Shown in pieces: positions 35,309 to 42,802 of a DNA stretch of 64,000 bases. A program made the translations under genes and the position numbers. Under the pieces are notes generated by a model that made no database searches, was not told where the DNA came from, and worked only from the letters and a program-made list of their open reading frames with translations. This DNA comes from a virus: the IMG/VR virus record IMGVR_UViG_3300013126_002744, positions 1 through 64,000 of that record, one strand, 5' to 3'. Numbering within the stretch: the stretch's first letter is position 1; each line of letters opens with the position of its first letter.

Positions 35309-35830
35309 ATGAATTTATTTTTAGGGATTGACCAAAGTTTTACCAGCACTGGAATATGTGTTATTGATGAAGATGGTGTGGTGAAGCACCACGAAACAAT
35401 AAACACTAGCGATCAGAACGGGGATATATTTGCAAGAGCAAATGTCATTCTTGAGCGTATTGAGTGCTTAGTTTTAGATCATAGTCCCAGAATGATTGGG
35501 ATTGAAGGGCTTGCATTTAGTAAGTTTGGTAATGCAACGCGTGACTTAGCTGGGCTCCAAATGGTGATTGTTGCTGGAATGCGCAGGAAGAATAACAGGT
35601 GGAATGATGATTTAGTTATTGTTTCACCGAACCTTTTGAAAAAGTATGCATCAGGCTCCGGTAGTGCTGATAAGGATAAGATGTATGAAGCATTACCTGA
35701 GGATACAAAGGTAGTTTTTGCAGGTTATAAGAAAACAAAAGGTCGGAGCGATGTAGTTGATGCGTTTTGGCTTAGCAAATTTATTTTAGACATATATAAG
35801 AAGACACATGAAGCTAACCGACCTGGTTGA
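35309..35830 (+). CDS. RuvC-like Holliday junction resolvase
   Basis: A 173-residue protein from the ATG at 35309, which has GGAGAGGG upstream. A longer frame from a TTG at 35255 adds an unlikely N-terminus. RuvC-type RNase H fold: GID8QSFTSTG at the first strand, E66 in IGIEGLAF, a KKYASGSGSADKDKM helix (residues 111-125) as in phage RuvC homologues, and D148/D151 in GRSDVVDAFWL. The catalytic acidic set is complete. It would cut branched recombination or replication intermediates before packaging. In T4 that job belongs to endonuclease VII (gp49), an unrelated fold. It lies directly downstream of gp46. Confidence 0.85.
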   Translation: MNLFLGIDQSFTSTGICVIDEDGVVKHHETINTSDQNGDIFARANVILERIECLVLDHSPRMIGIEGLAFSKFGNATRDLAGLQMVIVAGMRRKNNRWNDDLVIVSPNLLKKYASGSGSADKDKMYEALPEDTKVVFAGYKKTKGRSDVVDAFWLSKFILDIYKKTHEANRPG

Positions 35831-36350
35831 AATGCTAACACCCGGTACTGTCAATATTGATTGGCATGACGATGTAGGTGTGTTTGTAGTCGGTAATACA
35901 TCTTTTGATGCTACCGTAAGACCGGCTAGAAAAGATGAAAGTCAGACATTCATTCCATTTTTCAACACAGTGCCAAATGTGGGCAACATTGATTATGGTG
36001 CTACAGGTCCTGATGGGATCAGAACGCAAGACATAACAGGACAGACAGGCAAGCAAACCGCACTTGTTTATTCTGGTGCGGCTGATGTTGTGAGAGAGTT
36101 GATTCAACGATACAATTACGAAATTTTGTTATTGATTGCTAAACAAACATCAAGCCCCACTAATTATGAGGATAGAGTTAACCACTACTCACGAATGGCG
36201 TATTATGCCGCAAAGAAGTTTGGGATGATGGATATGTGTTTAGCATCACAACCATCATTCACTGTATATGTAATATTTAAACCAGAACACTTAAACAATT
36301 TGACAAAAGTAAAACATCATTTAGAACAACAACACAACCAGACAAATTAG
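35808..36350 (+). CDS. hypothetical protein after the resolvase
   Basis: A 180-residue protein that I do not recognise, overlapping the resolvase end by 23 bases. It starts MKLTDLVEMLTPG, followed by strands around GVFVVGNTSFDATVRP, a polar loop with DYGATGPDGIRTQDITGQ, and a C-terminal helix-strand region (VNHYSRMAYYAAKKFGMMDM, then FTVYVIF). No metal or nucleotide motif is evident. Operon position after gp46 and the resolvase suggests DNA metabolism, but the short N-terminal leader also resembles those of candidate packaged proteins elsewhere in the window. Confidence 0.7.
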   Translation: MKLTDLVEMLTPGTVNIDWHDDVGVFVVGNTSFDATVRPARKDESQTFIPFFNTVPNVGNIDYGATGPDGIRTQDITGQTGKQTALVYSGAADVVRELIQRYNYEILLLIAKQTSSPTNYEDRVNHYSRMAYYAAKKFGMMDMCLASQPSFTVYVIFKPEHLNNLTKVKHHLEQQHNQTN

Positions 36351-36352
36351 AT

Positions 36353-36643
36353 AACCCTAATTTACCAAAAATAATTTTTCAGACAATAGGGTCAAACAAA
36401 GACCATAACTAGAAACGCACACGGACATACCCTAACTGCCGTGAGAGTTGGAACAGCGCTATGCGTTCGAGCCATCAGGATGATACCTGTAAAGTTATGC
36501 CTAGCTTGGGAGTAAAGCCTCCTTTATTCATTAATTCTCGCGTTTGGTGCGGTCGTATGGCTGATTGCACAGGTACGCTGGGTGATTGTTACCCTTAAAC
36601 CTTGTGCCAGCGGGCATAGAGCTGTATATTATTATAATAAAAG
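36353..36643 (+). ncRNA. candidate structured RNA of unknown class
   Basis: The stretch 36351-36712 has no credible gene. Plus-strand pairings that I can trace: 36354-36359 with 36387-36392 (6 bp); CACGG 36420-36424 with CCGTG 36439-36443; CAGG 36476-36479 with CCTG 36486-36489; GGAG 36509-36512 with CTCC 36519-36522; and a nested rod in which TATG 36556-36559 pairs with CATA 36615-36618, GCTG 36560-36563 with CAGC 36608-36611, GCAC 36567-36570 with GTGC 36604-36607, AGG 36571-36573 with CCT 36600-36602, and GGGT 36580-36583 with ACCC 36591-36594. It ends in a strong terminator. No tRNA, tmRNA, RNase P or group I intron core was recognised. Boundaries are approximate. Confidence 0.5.
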
Positions 36644-36693
36644 AAAAACGCTATATAATTGCGAGTGAAACGAGCAAATTATATAGCGTTTTT
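36644..36693. terminator. long hairpin terminator
   Basis: Arms 36644-36662 and 36674-36693 pair over ~19 bp with a single bulge (outer part AAAAACGCTATATAATT against AATTATATAGCGTTTTT). A/T runs at both ends make it bidirectional. It closes the RNA-rich stretch on the plus strand and the gp26-like operon on the minus strand. Confidence 0.9.
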
Positions 36694-36712
36694 GTGTAGC
36701 TATTGTAACAGA

Positions 36713-36940
36713 CTAATAAACCGGATGCATCCGTTTGCTTTCTTGCTCTAACCGCTCAGATATAAACTCACTGATCATCTGTCGCTCAGCAAATGACATA
36801 TTCATCATGTCACGATAACTGATAGAGCCTCTCATAAAATAGACCAGTTGAATAATCGATTTTGTCATGGTATTCACATCTCGTCTAAGATTGTTGAACA
36901 TGTTAATGATGTCCTGTTGAGAGCCGGTTTTTAGCGTCAT
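36713..36940 (-). CDS. small hub-assembly / tail-chaperone-like protein (gp51 position)
   Basis: A 75-residue, helix-rich protein: a polar start, then IQLVYFMRGSISYRDMMNMSFAERQMISEFI and a charged C-terminus. The YFMRGSISY-x-x-x-x-x-MS-x-x-ER pattern resembles the C-terminal partner of tail assembly chaperones and short proteins that follow gp26 in T4-like phages (T4 has gene 51 after gene 26). Its ATG overlaps the gp26-like stop (ATGA) and lies in the -1 frame. The preceding U8 run would allow a -1 frameshift fusion. Either separate translation by coupling or a fusion product is possible. Confidence 0.75.
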   Translation of the reverse strand: MTLKTGSQQDIINMFNNLRRDVNTMTKSIIQLVYFMRGSISYRDMMNMSFAERQMISEFISERLEQESKRMHPVY

Positions 36941-37722
36941 GAAAAAAAACTTACAGGGTTTGCACTGAAGGGCATTTCAATTTCAGCACCACAATCTTTA
37001 CATACTGCACTGGCTTTAAACTCAACCCCCCAATCAGATACTCTGTCGATCGAATCTGATAATGTTCGCACCCACCCGGCTGGTAAGGCTCTAACCCACT
37101 CATCAATCAACCGTTTGTCTTGAATGCCGTCAACACTCTCAATCATATCAACCAACACCTTAATCATACTATTTTGCATTGAAGCCAGAGCATCTTCATC
37201 TTGCTGACCAAGATTCTGATTCAGCTCTAAAATAGTCTGAAACGTAGTAGGCTTTAATCTAACAGTTTGTCCATTAGCCAAAGTGTTGGTATACACACTA
37301 GTGATGGTGGTTGGATCAATCGATTTGGCTTGCCTTAAAATAGTTTGCAGAGAGGTTTTGTACTCGTGCTCTCTTGCTTCTGCGCAGTTGTGAGTGAAAG
37401 TCAATGTGATATCCGGTCCATATGTGATAACACGCAGACATGTTATCAAATAATCTACGTCTTTCGATAGCAATTCTCTGGGTTTAACAATTTGAGGAAT
37501 GCAGCGCTTGAATACCTCATCAACAGCTTTCCCTGATAGCAGCATATCAGGTGTTTTGAATAGTATCTCGTCAAAGGCTGTCATCGGATACACATGTACT
37601 TCACCATCAGCTACATCATCTGTTAATTCTCCGTTGGTGTAAAATAACCCCTGGGATGGAAGTCTAAATGTTTCACCTGGGATTTGAAGTCGTTGTAACA
37701 ACGGGTTTGAATGATCTGACAT
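36937..37722 (-). CDS. 26: baseplate hub assembly protein gp26-like
   Basis: A 261-residue protein from the ATG at 37722, chosen for the AAGGAGA site 9 nt upstream; a longer frame to 37749 lacks one. Conserved T4 gp26-type (T4_baseplate) features: PGETFRLPSQGLFYTNGEL, then GEVHVYPMTAFDEILFKTPDMLLSG, a CIPQIVKPRELLSKDVDYLITCLRVITYG helix-strand block, and a C-terminal CKDCG pair. T4 gp26 (208 aa) takes part in hub assembly and is absent from the final particle. The gene ends ...TTT TTT TCA TGA, with a T-run next to the stop and the next ATG overlapping. It is divergent from the tape measure gene. Confidence 0.85.
   Translation of the reverse strand: MSDHSNPLLQRLQIPGETFRLPSQGLFYTNGELTDDVADGEVHVYPMTAFDEILFKTPDMLLSGKAVDEVFKRCIPQIVKPRELLSKDVDYLITCLRVITYGPDITLTFTHNCAEAREHEYKTSLQTILRQAKSIDPTTITSVYTNTLANGQTVRLKPTTFQTILELNQNLGQQDEDALASMQNSMIKVLVDMIESVDGIQDKRLIDEWVRALPAGWVRTLSDSIDRVSDWGVEFKASAVCKDCGAEIEMPFSANPVSFFS
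36941..36950 (-). promoter_or_regulatory. candidate -1 ribosomal frameshift site (U UUU UUU)
   Basis: The minus-strand mRNA reads G UUUUUUUU C AUGA at the end of the gp26-like gene. In its frame the codons are AGU UUU UUU UCA UGA, so U UUU UUU is a canonical X-XXY-YYZ heptamer six bases before the stop. A -1 slip enters the 75-aa frame without a stop and would give a fusion of about 336 residues. Confidence 0.5.
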
Positions 37723-37756
37723 GACACTGGTCTCCTTATAATAGCACATCTTATAT

Positions 37757-37764
37757 TATTTACT
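37757..37764 (-). promoter_or_regulatory. late-promoter-like octamer (AGTAAATA)
   Basis: Minus-strand AGTAAATA, 35 bp upstream of the gp26-like ATG. It matches the late consensus at six positions and is back to back with the tape measure promoter. Confidence 0.4.
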
Positions 37765-37787
37765 ATTAAAAACAAGGTGGAACCCAC

Positions 37788-37795
37788 TATAAATA
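37788..37795 (+). promoter_or_regulatory. T4-type late promoter (TATAAATA)
   Basis: Perfect TATAAATA, 29 bp before the tape measure ATG at 37825. Confidence 0.8.
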
Positions 37796-37824
37796 ATGTA
37801 TACGCACACAAGGGTAAAAACCAA

Positions 37825-40719
37825 ATGGCTAGCATGACAGACGCACAACTCCAACAAATACTATCAGCACTAAACACGATAGTCAACAGACTCGGCAGCG
37901 CAGCTGGGGCCATCGACGGCGTAAAAACAAGCTCGCAACGTATAGTAAGAGACATGGAAATGGCCGGAAGATCGGCAGCCAATTTATCTGCCGATCTAAA
38001 AAAATTAACATCTGCTAGCGAGGATGAATTCAAAACCAGAAGACAATCGGATCGTGTCATATCCAACTTCAATGATCGAATGTCCAAGCTATCAAACGTT
38101 GTCCCAAACACGTCTAAACATTTGGTTGATCTGGCTGCTGCCGCTCAAGATCAGATAGAGCATTCCAAGAAAATCCAACAACAAGCGGATAAAGAGATAC
38201 AGGACAATATAAGCAGACAAAGTGAACTTCGTCATGAAATATCACTCAATGAAACAGCATATCGTGCAGGCACTGTTGCAATACAAGCAGCAACAACGTC
38301 ATTTGATACTGCAAAACAAGCGCATGAAGCCGCAGTTGGCAATTTAGCAGCAGCACAGGATAGAGTGACTGAACTTATGCGTCAGTCAGAGATTGCACAG
38401 GCAGCAGGGAAACAACACCAAGCTCGAACTTTAGCACAAGCTGCACAGACCATAAATGCAACGTTAATGACTCTCAAACAACACGTTGACACAACTGCTG
38501 TAGCACTAACAACACAACAAAACAACCTGGATAATCTTAACGCAATACATGGCGAGGCTATCAAAAAAGGTGATAGCCTCGCCAAAGAGCTGAACGACCT
38601 CCAAGAAGCTGTTGTTGATACTCGAAAAATATACATCGATGCAGCTGCTCATGAGAAAGATATGGTGAAAGTGCGTGAGGAAAGCATCCAAAAAGCAGCA
38701 AAATCAGCAATGACGGTGTCCAATGCACTCAATATAGCAAAAAATAAACTGATGAGCTGGTCTCAATCGCTAGGAACGGCAGGAAAAATAGCAGTCGGTG
38801 CAGCTGCAACGCTAGCATACCAGGGTCAAAAAGCTGAAATTGCTCGTGGTCTAAACACCAATGCCCCGGGAACAGCGGTGTCATACACAGAAATGGCATC
38901 GATGGGTATGACGCCAGCTGAGTTTGCAGAGTTGTCGGGCGAATACAGGCATGCTATGCTATCGGCTGGTGGGCTGAGTGACAGTGTCAATTTGATCAAA
39001 CAATCGCAAGAAGAGCTAAAGCATGTAATTCCAGATCTCAAGGATCAAACTAAGTTTGCAGCTGATAATCTCAACTTGATGTCACGTGTTGGTATTAAAC
39101 CAAACACTAAAAATATAAGCCTCATGAATGAAGCACTCGCCAAAAATATAAAAATATCTGGTGAGACAGGCGAACAGTTTATGGGCAACATCCGGGACAT
39201 TATTGAAGACGAAAGCATGATGACTCGCATGCGAATGGCAAGTTCTGAGGACGAACGTCAATCCATTCTCAAAAACACACAACAACGCTATGCCGAACTC
39301 AAAGCGATGGGTATGACAACTGAGCAAGCGAAAGCTGCATCCAAAGCTCTCAACAAAATGGCAGCAGAAGGGCCTATGGAACGTCTTAAAAAGAGTGTTA
39401 TGTTGACAGCAACAATGGGTGCAATGGGCATGTCAGGGGCGGACCGCATGGGTGAGCTCTATAGAAAAGGCACCCGTCGCAATGCTCAAGAAGAACGCGA
39501 GTTCCAAAAAGGAATGTCAACACTAAGCAACGAAATGTCGACAGCTGTTGCAGGTTTTGATACCATGGCCTTTGCCACAGAAGCACTGGGACAAAAAACA
39601 GGATTTAATGCAGAAACCCTGGCAGACTTAAACACCAAATTTGCTGAGACAGTGGGTGAAAATATCAAACCGGCTGCAGACAAAATGGAACTAGCATCAA
39701 CTGAAATGGTTAATGCTGTACACTTGTTTGAGACTGCAACGAGTCAAATAGCAAACAACCCTTGGGTGCAGCTCGGTATTGGTGTTGGCGCTTTAACGGC
39801 AGCAGTGGCTGCTAATACAATAGCTTCAGGCATAAACACCATTGCATTACTCAAAGGTGGATTATCCAATCTAAAAGACTGGTTCAAAGGTGGTGGCCCT
39901 GGTGGAACTGCTGCAGCAAAGGCCACAGCTAGCCGAGCAGGCATTGCTGCTCAACTTGCTGGCACATCACCAGCATTGGCGAGGGCAGGGGCGGTAGCAT
40001 CATCAAACAAACTAGCACTAGCGGGAGCTGGGTTAAAGACAATGGGTCCATTGGCTGCTATTGGTGGAGTGATTAGTGGTGGTATGAACTACTTAGAAAC
40101 CGGCAAAGCTGGAGAAAGCGTTGGTGCTGGACTAGGAGCAACCGCTGGTGGTCTGGGTGGAGCTGCAATTGGTTCTGTTGCTGGTGGCATTGTTGGTTCA
40201 CTGGCTGGTCCTGCAGGGACAGTTATTGGTAGCTGGCTTGGTGGCGCAATTGGAGGGTGGTTTGGTGGATCAAAAGGCGAAGATTTGGGCAAATCAATAG
40301 GTGCATCATTTGATGAAGACAAAACCAAAAAACCCATTGAAGATTCAATGGCAAAAGTTCAATCAGAAACAGCAAAGATAATTGATGATAAAACCCAGCA
40401 AGCAGTAGAAAATGCAAAACTAGCAACCGTAAAAGATGCAATGTCAACAACTGCAACGGACACACAAGAGGGTGGAGCCAGAGCGGAAACTGAAAAAGCA
40501 ATTACAGCTCAAACGCTTTCTATTGAACAGCAACTGAGAAAAATGGACGAAGCAAACAATCACCTCAAAGTTGTTGCAGACAATGTACCAACTCTGGTGG
40601 AAATAGCTAATAAACAACTGCTTGCTATGTCACTAACAGAAAAGGAAAAGGGCGATCCAAACAGAATTGGTCGCATCCGCCGCGACTCAGGGTTCGGTGC
40701 AACATACCAGTATCTATAA
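37825..40719 (+). CDS. tail tape measure protein
   Basis: A 964-residue protein. The ATG at 37825 follows AAGGG and lies 29 bp after a TATAAATA promoter; a GTG at 37777 is in frame but lies upstream of that promoter. Residues 1-290 are alpha-helical and Ala/Gln-rich with heptad character. A central region holds helices with KIAVGAAATLAYQG and several MGM-T-E-A-type repeats. Residues ~640-690 are hydrophobic (LGIGVGALTAAVAANTIASG), and ~740-840 form a Gly/Ala-rich membrane-like stretch (GGLGGAAIGSVAGGIVGSLAG). This is the standard make-up of a tape measure (T4 gp29 role): it sets tail length and is released on infection. Its C-terminus ends basic and aromatic. Confidence 0.85.
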   Translation: MASMTDAQLQQILSALNTIVNRLGSAAGAIDGVKTSSQRIVRDMEMAGRSAANLSADLKKLTSASEDEFKTRRQSDRVISNFNDRMSKLSNVVPNTSKHLVDLAAAAQDQIEHSKKIQQQADKEIQDNISRQSELRHEISLNETAYRAGTVAIQAATTSFDTAKQAHEAAVGNLAAAQDRVTELMRQSEIAQAAGKQHQARTLAQAAQTINATLMTLKQHVDTTAVALTTQQNNLDNLNAIHGEAIKKGDSLAKELNDLQEAVVDTRKIYIDAAAHEKDMVKVREESIQKAAKSAMTVSNALNIAKNKLMSWSQSLGTAGKIAVGAAATLAYQGQKAEIARGLNTNAPGTAVSYTEMASMGMTPAEFAELSGEYRHAMLSAGGLSDSVNLIKQSQEELKHVIPDLKDQTKFAADNLNLMSRVGIKPNTKNISLMNEALAKNIKISGETGEQFMGNIRDIIEDESMMTRMRMASSEDERQSILKNTQQRYAELKAMGMTTEQAKAASKALNKMAAEGPMERLKKSVMLTATMGAMGMSGADRMGELYRKGTRRNAQEEREFQKGMSTLSNEMSTAVAGFDTMAFATEALGQKTGFNAETLADLNTKFAETVGENIKPAADKMELASTEMVNAVHLFETATSQIANNPWVQLGIGVGALTAAVAANTIASGINTIALLKGGLSNLKDWFKGGGPGGTAAAKATASRAGIAAQLAGTSPALARAGAVASSNKLALAGAGLKTMGPLAAIGGVISGGMNYLETGKAGESVGAGLGATAGGLGGAAIGSVAGGIVGSLAGPAGTVIGSWLGGAIGGWFGGSKGEDLGKSIGASFDEDKTKKPIEDSMAKVQSETAKIIDDKTQQAVENAKLATVKDAMSTTATDTQEGGARAETEKAITAQTLSIEQQLRKMDEANNHLKVVADNVPTLVEIANKQLLAMSLTEKEKGDPNRIGRIRRDSGFGATYQYL

Positions 40720-40751
40720 CTAGTGGGTAAATTATACGCACAGTCGCCCAC

Positions 40752-40759
40752 GATAAATA
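40752..40759 (+). promoter_or_regulatory. T4-type late promoter (GATAAATA)
   Basis: GATAAATA, 31 bp before the portal ATG. Confidence 0.65.
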
Positions 40760-40790
40760 ATAAACACAAACGAGTACTCAGGATAATCTA

Positions 40791-42437
40791 ATGGCAAAGT
40801 TTTCTAACTATTTCAAGGTTGTTACGCCCAAACCAGGCGTAACAACAATGACCGACAACCAGAATATTGGTGATCAGGGTGTATACGCAAATTACACTTG
40901 GTACCAACGCCTCATTCAAGGTTCGGCATCTCGTATCACCAGATATCGTGAATATGATTTAATGGACAATGATGTCGAAATTGCACGGTCACTAGACACT
41001 ATTGCAGAAGAAATGATTGGGTCAGACCCTAATGAGGATATGCCTTTGGTCCTCAACATCATTTCTGAAAAACAAGAAAACATTCCAACAAGCACAGTTA
41101 TGACCCTTAAATCTGCACTACGGTATTGGAGTGATTTACACGACTGGCAAAACCGATTGTTCAAGATTGCACGAATTACTGTAAAGTATGGAGACTGCTT
41201 TTTTATCCGTCACAAAGAAACACAAAAATGGGAATACACCCACCCAAAGACTGTTGTAGCCGCCATTGTTGATGAGCGAGACATGACACGTGTGATGGGG
41301 TGGCAAATCCGCAGAGAAGCAAAAACACCAAACTCTCCATACAACGCTCCTGTCGGACAATTTGGATCATACTCAAACGAGCTCGTTGACACATACTCCG
41401 CAGATGAAGTAATCGTATTCTCTCTAAACGATGATATATCAGACACAGCACCATTTGGCGAATCTGTTTTGCGTGCTGTGTACCGAGCACAAAAACAAAA
41501 AGAATTGCTAGAAGATGCTATTCTAATCTACCGTATACAACGCGCGCCAGAACGTCGTGTATTCTACATTGACGTGGGTAAGATGCCTCCACAGCGCGTC
41601 AAGTCATACCTTGAAGGCATCAAAAATGAGATCAGACAACGCAAGATCCCTACAGCAGGTGGCGGGGTAGACCAGGTTGATTCGGTCTACAATCCCCAAT
41701 CAATGAGTGAAGATTTCTTCTTTGCACAACGTCCTGATGGCCGTGGATCTAAAGTGGAAACACTGCCTGGCGGGCAAGGTCTTGGCGAGCTTGCTGACCT
41801 CGAATACTTCCAGTGGAAGGTTTTCCGTGGCTTGCGTATTCCTTTATCGTACATGCGTGAAGGAACAGATGGATCAACAATCAATGACGGTAAGGTTGGT
41901 ACAGCGTACATTCAAGAATTGCGTTTTGCTATGTACATTAAACGTCTGCAAGGGTTTATTGCGCGTGTAATGGACAAAGAATTTAAGCGATATCTGCGCA
42001 ATGTTGGGATCAATGTTGATCCAGCTATCTTCAATGTTTCGCTACCAGAGCCAGAAAATTTTGGTATATATCGTCGTCAGGAACTTGACAATAGCCTGCT
42101 AACAACATTCCAGAATGCAGCGGGTATTGAGTTTTTATCACCACGCTTTACAATGAAGAAATACCTGCAACTCACCGATGAGGAAATTCTCACAAATGAG
42201 CGCTTGCGTCGTGAAGAATTGGGGCTTGATCCCAATGGTGGCCCTGAAGACCTTCCGCAAATTTATGGACCACCTCCTGAAGAAGGAATGGGGGGACCAG
42301 GCATGGTAGCTGGAATGCCTGGAATGGATCTGGGAATGGGACCAGGCATGGAGAGTGAAGCTGGAATGGGTGGGGCAGAATCTGAAATGGGTGCTGCTCC
42401 AGGAGGCCCCGAAACTGGCGGAGCTCCACCCGTCTAA
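40791..42437 (+). CDS. 20: portal protein gp20
   Basis: A 548-residue protein (T4 gp20 is 524 aa). Portal features: RYREYDLMDNDVEIARSLDTIAEEM near the start, IARITVKYGDCFFIR, a central VFRGLRIPLSYMREGTDGSTINDGKVGTAYIQE segment, and a helix ending FARYI-type wing residues (FIARVMDKEFKRYL). The last ~60 residues are Gly/Met/Pro-rich with repeats of GMGGPGM type, probably disordered. The dodecameric portal sits at one capsid vertex, nucleates the prohead and is the DNA channel. It is first in the conserved order 20-67-21-22-23. Confidence 0.95.
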   Translation: MAKFSNYFKVVTPKPGVTTMTDNQNIGDQGVYANYTWYQRLIQGSASRITRYREYDLMDNDVEIARSLDTIAEEMIGSDPNEDMPLVLNIISEKQENIPTSTVMTLKSALRYWSDLHDWQNRLFKIARITVKYGDCFFIRHKETQKWEYTHPKTVVAAIVDERDMTRVMGWQIRREAKTPNSPYNAPVGQFGSYSNELVDTYSADEVIVFSLNDDISDTAPFGESVLRAVYRAQKQKELLEDAILIYRIQRAPERRVFYIDVGKMPPQRVKSYLEGIKNEIRQRKIPTAGGGVDQVDSVYNPQSMSEDFFFAQRPDGRGSKVETLPGGQGLGELADLEYFQWKVFRGLRIPLSYMREGTDGSTINDGKVGTAYIQELRFAMYIKRLQGFIARVMDKEFKRYLRNVGINVDPAIFNVSLPEPENFGIYRRQELDNSLLTTFQNAAGIEFLSPRFTMKKYLQLTDEEILTNERLRREELGLDPNGGPEDLPQIYGPPPEEGMGGPGMVAGMPGMDLGMGPGMESEAGMGGAESEMGAAPGGPETGGAPPV

Positions 42438-42468
42438 AATAAAAACCCCGTGAAGACAAGGGTATATC

Positions 42469-42476
42469 AATAAATA
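42469..42476 (+). promoter_or_regulatory. T4-type late promoter (AATAAATA)
   Basis: AATAAATA, 53 bp before the acidic core protein ATG. Confidence 0.5.
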
Positions 42477-42529
42477 TTAAACAGGTTTTAACAAACCGGT
42501 GAATCTTTTTGCAAAAAGGAGCAATTATT

Positions 42530-42775
42530 ATGACTAAAGAAATGAAGCAGTACCTCGAGACAGTTGTCACATCTATCGTTAATGAAGATGCTGATTCTGC
42601 TAAAGAAGCATTCCACGAATACCTACGCCTGAAGACACAAGAAGTTTTGGGTGAAGCATCATCATGTTCTGAAGATGAAGAAGAATGTGACGAAGAATGT
42701 GACGAAGATGAAGGTTCTGGATCCGGTGAAGAAGGTTCTGGATCCGGTGAAGAAGACGAGAAGAAAGAAGACTAA
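42530..42775 (+). CDS. acidic prohead core protein (gp67/gp68 position)
   Basis: An 81-residue protein from the ATG at 42530 with AAAAGGAG upstream; an in-frame TTG at 42509 is less likely. The N-terminal half is helical; the C-terminal half is extremely acidic (DEEE and ECDEECDEDE runs) and contains two exact copies of a 21-bp unit (42710-42730 and 42731-42751) that encode EGSGSGE. Size, charge and position between portal and protease match T4 gp67/gp68, small core proteins that are cut up by gp21. Four cysteines within the acidic stretch are unusual. An I-V-N-E site precedes DADSA. Confidence 0.8.
   Translation: MTKEMKQYLETVVTSIVNEDADSAKEAFHEYLRLKTQEVLGEASSCSEDEEECDEECDEDEGSGSGEEGSGSGEEDEKKED
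42710..42751. repeat. exact 21-bp tandem duplication in the acidic core gene
   Basis: Two identical 21-bp copies encoding EGSGSGE, in frame. They lengthen a flexible acidic linker. Confidence 0.95.
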
Positions 42776-42802
42776 TACAGTCCTCTCTTAAAGGAGAATA
42801 TT

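Noticed and set aside
36462-36475. GTTCGAGCC resembling a tRNA T-loop in the non-coding stretch
   Set aside because: The flanking bases do not form the 5-bp T stem, and no acceptor or anticodon arm can be drawn around it.
36351-36643. Group I intron or tmRNA as the identity of the structured stretch
   Set aside because: No P7/P3 core, no conserved intron sequences, no split exon on either side, and no tmRNA ends or tag-coding frame were found.
37777-37824. GTG start of the tape measure gene 16 codons upstream
   Set aside because: The TATAAATA late promoter (37788-37795) would lie inside the coding sequence, and the ATG at 37825 has an AAGGG site.
40723-40751. GTGGG/CCCAC hairpin between the tape measure and portal genes as a terminator
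   Set aside because: Only five base pairs with an 18-nt loop and no T run.
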